Shown: piece by piece, positions 1 to 8,454 of the stretch
Layout of the letters: every line of letters begins with the position of its first letter
Position numbering within the stretch: position 1 is the first letter of the stretch
Assembly (NCBI GenBank): GCA_020252385.1
Contig: JADCDC010000049.1
Coordinates: 1 to 9,656 of the forward strand
Origin: Aestuariivirga sp.
Lineage (GTDB): Bacteria; Pseudomonadota; Alphaproteobacteria; Rhizobiales; Aestuariivirgaceae
Length of the DNA: 9,656 nt
Direction of reading: 5' to 3'
Translations under genes and position numbers: made by a program
Notes under the pieces: generated by a model
Database searches by the model: none
Seen by the model: the letters and a program-made list of their open reading frames with translations, nothing else
What the model was told of the DNA's origin: nothing

Positions 1-232
1 CGATCCGGGCGGGCGCCGCCTTGAGGTCGATCTCCGCCTCCTCGAGGCAGACGATCAGCCAGATCGCCCCCTTGTCGTCCTTGAGGAACAGGTTCTTGCA
101 ATGCCCGCCGGGTATCTCGCCCCGGAGTGCGCGGGCCTCCTCCACGGTATAGACCGGCGCATGGTCGCGGGTGGTGGTGGCGATGCCGAGCGCCTCGAGG
201 CGGGCAAGCAAATCTTGGCGGGTCGCAGGCAT
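1..232 (-). CDS. YbaK/ProX-like prolyl-tRNA editing protein, N-terminal part (truncated by window edge)
   Basis: The minus strand gives 77 codons from an ATG at 232 with no stop before the window edge, so the 3' half is missing; I expect about 165-170 residues for this family. The product begins MPATRQDLLARLEALGI and continues with a VYTVEEA segment (27-33) and the block RGEIPGGHCKNLFLKD (37-52), followed by GAIWLIV (55-61). This matches the YbaK/ProX (PrdX, ProXp-ala) type of free-standing aminoacyl-tRNA editing domain, which deacylates mischarged tRNA-Pro in the cytoplasm; the lysine in the KNLFLKD block (K46) is the residue I would expect in the active site. A GAGGGAGGA ribosome-binding site lies 12 bases before the ATG (245-253). 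The gene is divergent from the tRNA-Gly gene. Family assignment is by recognition of the N-terminal half only; the exact substrate tRNA is inference. Confidence 0.8.
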   Translation of the reverse strand, partial: MPATRQDLLARLEALGIATTTRDHAPVYTVEEARALRGEIPGGHCKNLFLKDDKGAIWLIVCLEEAEIDLKAAPARI

Positions 233-273
233 GTCGGCCGGATATCCTCCCTCAAACACAGGCAATCTTGTTC

Positions 274-302
274 TTGCATTCGGCGGCGGATTAGGCAATA
301 AG
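274..302 (+). promoter_or_regulatory. Possible promoter of tRNA-Gly
   Basis: TTGCAT (274-279) is followed 17 bases later by AATAAG (297-302), which would start transcription about 34 bases before the mature tRNA. The -10 match is weak. A short GC-rich stem-loop (CCGGC, loop TCCT, GCCGG, 314-327) lies in the leader between this site and the tRNA. The call is inference from spacing only. Confidence 0.3.
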
Positions 303-341
303 GCGGCCACCCACCGGCTCCTGCCGGGTCGGCCAATGGAA

Positions 342-416
342 GCGGGCGTAGCTCAGGGGTAGAGCATAACCTTGCCAAGGTTAGGGTCGGGCGTTCGATT
401 CGCCTCGCCCGCTCCA
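342..416 (+). tRNA. tRNA-Gly (anticodon GCC), CCA encoded
   Basis: The full cloverleaf can be folded by eye. The acceptor stem pairs GCGGGCG (342-348) with CGCCCGC (406-412). The D stem is GCTC/GAGC (351-354, 362-365). The anticodon stem pairs TAACC with GGTTA (367-371, 379-383) around the loop TTGCCAA, giving anticodon GCC at 374-376, which reads GGC and GGU glycine codons. The T arm is GGGCG-TTCGATT-CGCCT (389-405) with one G-T pair. The discriminator T413 is followed by an encoded CCA (414-416). It converges with the minus-strand gene that ends at 463; I see no strong terminator in the 46 bases between them. Confidence 0.97.
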
Positions 417-462
417 AAATCTCCCAACATCCCGAACTCGTGTGTTCCCGTCCCTGCGGGTA

Positions 463-1278
463 TCAGCTGCCTTGCGGCCGCTTGCTGGCCAGATGTGCCC
501 GCCATGCGTCATGTTCGCTGATCGCCTTGACGGGGTGATAGATGAGCCGGTCATCCACCTCATCCAGCCGCCACGGCCTGTTGAAGTGCACCGTTGCGAA
601 TTCAGGAGGATGCGCCACCTTCAACTTATGGTGGAGGGCGACCGTGTTGAGGAGGAATTCGATGAACAGGAATTTCTCCGGCCCCTTCCGATTCCGTGCC
701 TGGAGAGCGTAGTTCACGCGCCTGTCGATACTGTCCACGACCGTCCTGTCGACCTTGGCGAGAAGCCGACCGCTGACGCGTGACACGCACACGAGGGCTG
801 AGGCCCAGGGCAGGGGCAGGATGTCCTTCGGCACCCAGGTCCACCAATCCCAGCTCGTGATCTCTCCGAAGTGGTTGACCCGGGTTGGGACGCACAGCAG
901 GTCGGCATCGGAATATCTGCGATCAATCCGCGGGATGGTTTCCGCACGAGGGATGAACACGTCGTCCTCGAAAAACCACACGTGGTCGAACTTGCGGTGG
1001 TTCATGCCAAAGAAGCACAGTGCCCTTTCCCAGGCGCTGACCGGAACGCTCTTCCCACCGGCAACCATCGGATTGAGCAGGAAGTAGCCCCTGTTCACGC
1101 AGGTCTGCTTGTCGATCTTCAGATAGGTTACATGGCGGGAGGGCGGGATGACGAAGTCATCGTCGTCGGCGAAGGCGAAGACCGAGTAGCCGTAATCGGC
1201 GAGCGTCTCGTAGAACTGGATCTGACGGGCATCGGGCCTGAAAGAAAGGACGGCAATCGCGATCCTTGAGGCCTGCAT
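463..1278 (-). CDS. Putative GT-A-like glycosyltransferase, orphan
   Basis: This 271-residue protein is not one I recognise by name. The N-terminus (RIAIAVLSF, 5-13) looks like a first beta strand. A hydrophobic strand ending in an acidic cluster, HVWFFEDDVFIP (99-110), resembles the metal- and nucleotide-sugar-binding EDD/DxD element of GT-A fold glycosyltransferases. Further apparent landmarks are the tryptophan-rich stretch SWDWWTW (142-148), the motif WASALVCVSRVSGRLL (158-173) and an acidic IEFLLNT helix (206-212). No signal peptide or transmembrane helix is evident, so it is probably cytoplasmic. A ribosome-binding site (TGGAG) lies about 10 bases before the ATG. It stands alone, with no other envelope-polysaccharide gene in the window, between a tRNA gene and the end of the glycerol operon. 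GC content in sampled lines is about 55-58%, below the glycerol genes. The transferase role is inference from one motif; a fold-only relative without activity is possible. Confidence 0.55.
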   Translation of the reverse strand: MQASRIAIAVLSFRPDARQIQFYETLADYGYSVFAFADDDDFVIPPSRHVTYLKIDKQTCVNRGYFLLNPMVAGGKSVPVSAWERALCFFGMNHRKFDHVWFFEDDVFIPRAETIPRIDRRYSDADLLCVPTRVNHFGEITSWDWWTWVPKDILPLPWASALVCVSRVSGRLLAKVDRTVVDSIDRRVNYALQARNRKGPEKFLFIEFLLNTVALHHKLKVAHPPEFATVHFNRPWRLDEVDDRLIYHPVKAISEHDAWRAHLASKRPQGS

Positions 1279-1373
1279 GGCGGCGATTCTCCAGACTGAC
1301 CAAAAACATCCGCCCGCACCATGCAGACGTCAACGGATGACGAAACCCGCTGCCTGGCTGCCGATGGGGATAC

Positions 1374-1419
1374 CCTGACTGGGCCTCTACCACCAATCTC
1401 GGGAGGTTTTCCAGTCAGG
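1374..1419. repeat. Inverted repeat downstream of glycerol operon
   Basis: CCTGACTGG (1374-1382) and CCAGTCAGG (1411-1419) are perfect 9-bp inverted arms. Inside them CCTC (1384-1387) can pair with GAGG (1403-1406), giving a two-tier stem-loop interrupted by a small internal loop. It lies about 75 bases past the glpU stop and 96 bases before the next minus-strand gene. No T-run follows on either strand, so it is not a classical intrinsic terminator. It may act as an mRNA 3'-end stabiliser or a Rho-related end of the glp transcript. Confidence 0.5.
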
Positions 1420-1493
1420 AGTACAGCGTGCCCCATGCGTGAGGTGCAATGTGGCCGTATTGGAAACGTTCCTGCGGGGGCCGCGGGTTCGGA

Positions 1494-1817
1494 TCACGCG
1501 AAGCGGAAGACGATGAAGCCCCAGATCACCGCGACGATGACGGCGCCCCACAGGGGCGTGCCGAGGAAGCCCAGCCAGGCGAGGAAGATGAAGGCGCTTC
1601 CCAGATGCGTGATGAACAGGCGGTCGCCGCGCGTCGTGTCGAGGCCGAAGATGCCGCGGCGCGGCGATCCGCCGGGGGAGAAATACTCCCACATGCCCAT
1701 CGCGGCGATCGAGCCGAAGATGTAGATGAAGAAGGCGATCGACACCCGGTTCCACGCCATCCAGCTGCCCAGCGGCTGCTGCCACCATTCGGCTGAGAAC
1801 ATGATCGGCGCTTCCAT
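1494..1817 (-). CDS. glpU: DUF2160-like small membrane protein of glycerol ABC transporter
   Basis: The gene encodes 107 residues with three probable membrane helices (about 24-43, 68-86 and 88-105) and the conserved-looking loop TTRGDRLFI (61-69), which I recognise from DUF2160 proteins that accompany glycerol ABC transporters. Its biochemical role is not established to my knowledge; an accessory inner-membrane subunit working with the two permeases is a reasonable inference. I chose the ATG at 1817 because it follows GAGAAAGG at a good ribosome-binding distance and lies 13 bases after the glpQ stop. The longer reading would need a TTG at 1850 inside glpQ. It is the last gene of the operon, followed by 215 bases without a gene. 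A start five codons later (MFSAEWW) is also possible. Confidence 0.85.
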   Translation of the reverse strand: MEAPIMFSAEWWQQPLGSWMAWNRVSIAFFIYIFGSIAAMGMWEYFSPGGSPRRGIFGLDTTRGDRLFITHLGSAFIFLAWLGFLGTPLWGAVIVAVIWGFIVFRFA

Positions 1818-1830
1818 CGGACTGCCTTTC

Positions 1831-2627
<797 letters not shown>

Positions 2628-2628
<1 letters not shown>

Positions 2629-3491
2629 CACTTTGCCTCGTCGCGCATCATCAGCGTGTAGAACAGCCAGCTCACCAGCAGGATGATCAGGAAGTAGACG
2701 ATCGAGAAGGCCGCGGCGGGGCCAAGGTCGAAGCCGCCCAGCGCCTTCTGCACGAGATCGATCGACAGGAACTTCGTGGTGCTGCCCGGGCCACCGCCGG
2801 TGAGCACGATGACCTCGGTGTAGATCATGAAGGAGTCCATGAAGCGGAGCAGGATGGCGATGGTCAGCACATGCTTGAGCTTCGGCAGCTGGATGTAGCG
2901 GAACACCGCCCAGGGCTTGGCGCCGTCGACCTTCGCCGCCTGGTAATAGGCATCGGGAATGGCGACGAGGCCCGCATAGCAGAGCAGCACCACGAGCGAG
3001 GTCCAGTGCCACACGTCCATCAGGACGACGGTGAACCACGCCGAGATCGGCTGGCGGGTGTAGTTGTAGGGGATGCCGAGGGAGTTGATCGCCTTGCCGA
3101 GCAAGCCGATGTCGGGGAGCGCCATGATGTTCCACATCGAGCCCACGACGTTCCATGGCACGAGCAACGGCAGCGCGAGGAGCACGAGGCAGACCGAGAC
3201 CCATGGTCCGCTGCGCGGCATGCAGAGTGCGATGGCGAGGCCAAGCGGAATCTGGATCACCAGCACGATCGAGGTGAAGATGATCTGCCGCAACAGCGAC
3301 GCGTGGAACTGGTCGTCATGCAGAAGCTGCTCGAACCAGATTGCGCCGGACCAGAAGAATTCGTTGTTGCCGAAGGTTTCCTGCAGCGAGTAGTTGACCA
3401 CCGTCATGAGTGGCAGCAACGCGTTGAACAGCACCATCGCGAAGACGGGCAGGACGAGCCACCAGGCGCGGTTGTTGACGACCTTGTTCAT
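2628..3491 (-). CDS. glpP: Glycerol ABC transporter permease (MalF-type)
   Basis: This 287-residue permease has a short cytoplasmic N-terminus (MNKVVNNRAW) followed by a first helix (about 10-32). A periplasmic stretch (about 35-65) and five further membrane helices follow, ending near 282. The EAA loop YYQAAKVDGAKPWAVFRYIQLP (182-203) has the DGA core that docks on the ABC ATPase, and the segment VLTGGGPGSTT (229-239) is characteristic of MalF/UgpA-like permeases. The start ATG overlaps the glpT stop by four bases (ATGA) and its own stop overlaps the glpQ start, which suggests equimolar production of the two permeases and the upstream ATPase. It would form the translocation channel together with GlpQ. 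Confidence 0.92.
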
Positions 3492-4561
3492 CGGCGCGCA
3501 CCCGCCATCCAGCCGTCCTCGTAGATCTGCGTGTGCTCCGGATCGAAGGCGAGGAAGGTCTGTCCGGTCGGCACCTGCTCGCCCTCCTTCACCAGAAGCT
3601 TGACGAGGTGGCCGTGGCTGCGTGTCTCGACGATGCGGAAGCGCCCGGCATCGGCCACGCGGATGACCTCGGCAGCAATGCCGGAGTTGGCGAGCGAGAT
3701 GAACTCCGGCCGGACGCCGATCTCGGTGCGGCCCTTCCCCGTCGCCTTCTCGCCATTGCCCACGGAGATCGCCTCGCCGCCGAACACGGCTCTGCCGCCC
3801 CTGACCTCACACGGCAGCACGTTCATGCCGGGCGAGCCGATGAAGTGGCCCACGAAGGTGTGCTGCGGCATCTCGAACAGCTCGATCGGCGTTCCCGACT
3901 GCACGACCTCGCCCTGGTTCATCACCACCACCTGGTCGGCGAAGGTGAGGGCCTCGGTCTGGTCATGCGTCACGTAGATCATGGTGCGCTTGGTGCGCAG
4001 GTGAAGTTCCTTCAGCTTGGAGCGCAGTTGCCACTTGAGGTGCGGGTCGATGACGGTGAGCGGCTCGTCGAACATGATGACGTTGACATCGGAGCGCACC
4101 AGGCCGCGGCCGAGCGATATCTTCTGCTTGCCATCCGCGGTGAGGCCGGAGGCGCGATTGTTCAGCGTGCGGGTCAGTTCCAGCATCTCGGCGATTTCGC
4201 CGACGCGCGTCTTGATCTCGTCTTCGGGAACGCCACGGTTCCGGAGCGGGAAGGCGAGGTTGTCGTAGACCGTCATGGTGTCGTAGATCACCGGGAACTG
4301 GAAAACCTGCGCGATGTTTCGCTCTTCCGGAGAGGCGTGCGACACGTCGCGCCCGTTGAAGCTGATCGTGCCTTCGGTGGGCGTCAGCAGTCCGGAGATC
4401 AGGTTGAGAAGCGTGGTCTTGCCGCAGCCCGAGGGCCCGAGCAGCGCATAGGCGCCGCCGTCCTGCCAGGTCAGCGACAGGCGCTTCAGGGCGTAGTCGT
4501 CCTCGCTCTGGGGATTGGCCATGTAGGAGTGGCGGAGCTTGTCGATGCGGATTTCGGCCAT
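3488..4561 (-). CDS. glpT: Glycerol ABC transporter ATPase with degenerate signature motif
   Basis: This 357-residue cytoplasmic ATPase has an N-terminal ABC domain (about 1-235) and a C-terminal TOBE-type regulatory region containing GVRPEFISL (282-290). Walker A is GPSGCGKTT (42-50), the Q-loop glutamine is Q88, Walker B ends in D165-E166, and the switch histidine is H199 in YVTHDQTEAL. The ABC signature is not LSGGQ but LTADG (140-144, within LTADGKQK), and the D-loop reads TVID instead of the usual ANLD or SALD. The gene starts one base inside the glpS stop codon (TGATG). It is the partner of GlpS; with its intact Walker motifs and H-loop it can complete a canonical ATP site using the LSGGQ of GlpS. 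The symbol follows the rhizobial glpSTPQUV scheme and should not be confused with the enteric glpT antiporter. Confidence 0.9.
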   Translation of the reverse strand: MAEIRIDKLRHSYMANPQSEDDYALKRLSLTWQDGGAYALLGPSGCGKTTLLNLISGLLTPTEGTISFNGRDVSHASPEERNIAQVFQFPVIYDTMTVYDNLAFPLRNRGVPEDEIKTRVGEIAEMLELTRTLNNRASGLTADGKQKISLGRGLVRSDVNVIMFDEPLTVIDPHLKWQLRSKLKELHLRTKRTMIYVTHDQTEALTFADQVVVMNQGEVVQSGTPIELFEMPQHTFVGHFIGSPGMNVLPCEVRGGRAVFGGEAISVGNGEKATGKGRTEIGVRPEFISLANSGIAAEVIRVADAGRFRIVETRSHGHLVKLLVKEGEQVPTGQTFLAFDPEHTQIYEDGWMAGARR

Positions 4562-5628
4562 CAGGACACCCGTTCGCCGGAAGAGGGCGAGAAGAACAGG
4601 CCGCGGTCGACATCGACGTGAAGCGTCGCATGCGAGCCGACCTCGAAGGGGTGAATGCCATGCGACTGGGAGACCCAGGTATCACCCGCGACGTCGAGGT
4701 GAATGACGCTCTCGGAGCCCGAGAGTTCCGTCACCAGTACGCGTCCCTCGATCTCGCCGGTCGTGACATCGGTGGGGAGCGGCGTCACGTGATGCGGGCG
4801 GATTCCCAGCGTGTAGACGCCATCGGGCAGGCCCGATCCGACCTGTCCGGCCGGCCAGACCTTGCTGCCGAAGACATGCAGCTTGTCGCCGCGCTTCTCG
4901 ACCCTGGTGGTGTTGATCGGCGGATCGGAGAAGACCTGGGCCGTCAGGAGATCCTTGGGCAGACGATAGGTCGAGGAGGTCGGGCCGAACTGGGTGATGC
5001 GCCCTTCATGCAGTGTTGCGGTGTTGCCGCCGAACAGCAGCGCCTCGGAAGGTTCCGTCGTCGCATAGACGACGATGGCGTTGCGGCCGGCGAAGAGCTT
5101 CGGCAATTCGTCGCGCAGTTCCTCGCGCAGCTTGTAGTCGAGGTTGGCGAGGGGCTCGTCGAGGAGGATGAGATCGGAATCCTTGACGATGGCGCGGGCG
5201 ATGGCCGTGCGCTGCTGCTGGCCGCCGGAGAGTTCGGAGGGCTTGCGCTTCAGCATGGGCTTGAGCCTGAGAAGTTCCGCGGCAGCCATGACGCGGCGTT
5301 CGATCTCGGCCGTGTCCATGCCGGCAACCTTCAGCGGCGAGGCGATGTTGTCGTAGACGGAAAAGTTCGGATAATTGATGAACTGCTGGTAGACCATCGA
5401 CACGTTGCGCTGCTGCACCGCGAGGCCCGTCACGTCCTTGCCGCGGAACCGGATGGTGCCCGAAGTCGGCTTCTGGATACCGGCCATGATCTGCATCAGC
5501 GTGGTCTTGCCGGCCAGCGTCGTGCCGAGGAGCACGTTGAACGAGCCTTCGGGCAGGACGAGCGAGGTCGGATGAATATGGGTTTCCGAACCTACCCGCT
5601 TGGCAATGTCGATGAGTTCGAGTGCCAT
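4561..5628 (-). CDS. glpS: Glycerol ABC transporter ATPase with altered P-loop and H-loop
   Basis: This 355-residue cytoplasmic ATPase has an ABC domain (about 1-230) followed by a TOBE-like region with GIRPHHVTPLP (275-285). The P-loop is GTTLAGKTT (35-43), which keeps the G-x4-GKT pattern but lacks the usual P-S-G-C. The Q-loop is Q81, the signature LSGGQQQR (133-140) is canonical, and Walker B ends in D157-E158, with D-loop ANLD. At the position of the switch histidine the protein has threonine: YATTEPSEAL (188-197), T191, codon at 5056-5058. The start ATG at 5628 follows AGGGA at a rather short distance. The gene is separated from glpV by 75 bases containing a strong stem-loop and overlaps glpT by one base. 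It is expected to pair with GlpT beneath the GlpPQ permeases. Confidence 0.9.
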   Translation of the reverse strand: MALELIDIAKRVGSETHIHPTSLVLPEGSFNVLLGTTLAGKTTLMQIMAGIQKPTSGTIRFRGKDVTGLAVQQRNVSMVYQQFINYPNFSVYDNIASPLKVAGMDTAEIERRVMAAAELLRLKPMLKRKPSELSGGQQQRTAIARAIVKDSDLILLDEPLANLDYKLREELRDELPKLFAGRNAIVVYATTEPSEALLFGGNTATLHEGRITQFGPTSSTYRLPKDLLTAQVFSDPPINTTRVEKRGDKLHVFGSKVWPAGQVGSGLPDGVYTLGIRPHHVTPLPTDVTTGEIEGRVLVTELSGSESVIHLDVAGDTWVSQSHGIHPFEVGSHATLHVDVDRGLFFSPSSGERVS

Positions 5629-5661
5629 TGGTCCCTGTGAGATTTGGAAGAAGAGACAGTT

Positions 5662-5690
5662 GGAGCGCGGGAATGGTCTTCCCGCGCTCC
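5662..5690 (-). promoter_or_regulatory. glpV-glpS intercistronic stem-loop
   Basis: Perfect 12-bp arms GGAGCGCGGGAA (5662-5673) and TTCCCGCGCTCC (5679-5690) enclose a five-base loop. In the transcript it lies 13 bases after the glpV stop and about 33 bases before the glpS start. No T-run follows, so it is not a full intrinsic terminator. Stem-loops at this position behind binding-protein genes (as after malE) protect the upstream mRNA from 3' exonucleases and lower downstream expression; that role here is inference. Confidence 0.8.
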
Positions 5691-5703
5691 CGTCAGGTTC
5701 GGA

Positions 5704-7443
<1,740 letters not shown>

Positions 7444-7494
7444 TGTTGGTCCTCCCTAACAGAACGGCACCCATTGCATGGCACCTGCGACAAA

Positions 7495-7522
7495 CTATCA
7501 TACGAAAACAAACGAACGTCAA
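7495..7522 (-). promoter_or_regulatory. Probable promoter of the glpVSTPQU operon
   Basis: On the minus strand TTGACG (7517-7522) is a good -35 element. It is followed after 16 bases by TGATAG (7495-7500), which overlaps TATGAT (7497-7502). Initiation near 7488 would leave a leader of about 45 bases before the glpV ATG. That leader carries two direct copies of GGCACC on the plus strand (7466-7471 and 7480-7485). Two CGAA repeats fall between the two promoter elements, as expected for a repressed promoter. Confidence 0.5.
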
Positions 7523-7538
7523 TCGATCAAATAACGAA
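7502..7538. promoter_or_regulatory. Candidate GlpR operator: helically phased CGA(A) repeats
   Basis: ACGAA occurs at 7502, 7512 and 7534, with TCGAT at 7523, so the CGA core recurs at 7503, 7513, 7524 and 7535 (steps of 10, 11 and 11 bases). A further CGAA lies at 7568, three steps of 11 beyond. On the glpV coding strand these read as TTCGTT-like boxes. DeoR-family repressors commonly bind several short boxes spaced by a helical turn, and the array covers the glpV promoter. Binding by GlpR is inference. Confidence 0.55.
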
Positions 7539-7650
7539 GAATTTGTGCAGTGCAATATTGCGCAAACCGAAAAAAAGTGAAATCATTGCTTTCGGATCAA
7601 CCTAACGTCACTCTGACGGCGGCATAAGTCGCTGAAATTGCGGGGAAACC

Positions 7651-8454
7651 ATGGAGGGCGTCAGCCCACGGCAGCAACTGATCATGACGCTCGCGCGCCA
7701 GATGGGCAGCGTGACTGTCGATGATCTTGCGCTGCGCTTCGATGTGACGCCGCAGACAATCCGCAAGGACCTGAACGAGCTTTGCGATGCGAGGCTCCTG
7801 GCGCGCACGCATGGCGGCGCCATGCTGTCCTCGGGCGTCGAGAACCTCGCCTATGAGGCGCGCCGCCTGATGGCGGCGACCGAGAAGGTGGTGATCGGCC
7901 GCCACGCGGCGGGCCTCATCCCCAACAACTGCTCGCTGTTCATGAACATCGGCACCACCACCGAGGAGGTGGCGCGCGCGCTGGTGCATCACGAAGGGCT
8001 CCTCGTCATCACCAACAACATCCACGTCGCCACCATCCTGATGCCGCGTCCCAAGATCGAGGTGATCGTGGCGGGCGGCATGCTGAGAAAGACCGACGGC
8101 GGCATCGTCGGCGAGGCCGCGGTGGACTTCATCACGCAGTTCAAGGTCGACCATGCGGTGATCGGCGCCTCGGCCATCGACGAGGACGGCGCCATGCTCG
8201 ACTTCGACTACCGCGAGGTTCGCGTCGCCAAGGCGATCATGAAGAATGCACGCAACGTGATGCTGGTGGCCGACGCCATGAAGTTCACGCGCACCGCGCC
8301 GGTGCGCATCGGACACCTGACCGACGTCGACGTCTTCGTCACCGACCGCGCGCCGCCGGAGCCGGTCGTGGCCTATTGCAAGGAAAACGGCGTGAAGCTC
8401 GAGATTGCGGACGGACTGGCTGGAAACGATAATGCGATGGATGCCGCGGAATGA
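7651..8454 (+). CDS. glpR: DeoR-family glycerol regulon repressor
   Basis: This 267-residue protein has the two-domain layout of DeoR/GlpR regulators. The N-terminal winged helix-turn-helix (about 6-58) has the recognition region VTPQTIRKDLNEL (32-44) and ends in RTHGGA (52-57), a hallmark of the family. The C-terminal effector domain has IGTTTEEVA (100-108), which would hold the phosphate of a sugar or polyol phosphate, and DFDYREVRVAKAIM (184-197). By neighbourhood the inducer is probably glycerol-3-phosphate. The ATG at 7651 follows GCGGGGA at a short ribosome-binding distance. The gene is divergent from glpV across 207 bases and its stop overlaps the glpD start by four bases (ATGA), so repressor and dehydrogenase share a message. 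I could not identify a convincing -35/-10 pair for this strand. Confidence 0.93.
   Translation: MEGVSPRQQLIMTLARQMGSVTVDDLALRFDVTPQTIRKDLNELCDARLLARTHGGAMLSSGVENLAYEARRLMAATEKVVIGRHAAGLIPNNCSLFMNIGTTTEEVARALVHHEGLLVITNNIHVATILMPRPKIEVIVAGGMLRKTDGGIVGEAAVDFITQFKVDHAVIGASAIDEDGAMLDFDYREVRVAKAIMKNARNVMLVADAMKFTRTAPVRIGHLTDVDVFVTDRAPPEPVVAYCKENGVKLEIADGLAGNDNAMDAAE

Noticed and set aside
394..416. tRNA-Gly 3' end as an attachment site of an integrated element
   Set aside because: No second copy of the tRNA 3' end, integrase or phage gene is visible in the window.
447..460. CCCG/CGGG mini-hairpin between tRNA-Gly and the orphan gene as a terminator
   Set aside because: The stem is only four base pairs and no T-run follows on either strand.
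2629..3204. Long N-terminal extension of glpQ, or a GlpP-GlpQ style fusion
   Set aside because: The upstream part of the open frame lies inside glpP in another frame and translates to arginine-, proline- and histidine-rich sequence. The ATG at 2628 with the TGATG overlap and the normal permease N-terminus mark the true start.
3533..4621. Open frame of 362 codons on the plus strand opposite glpT
   Set aside because: It is the antisense of a well-supported ABC ATPase gene, with shadow-like composition and no recognisable motifs.
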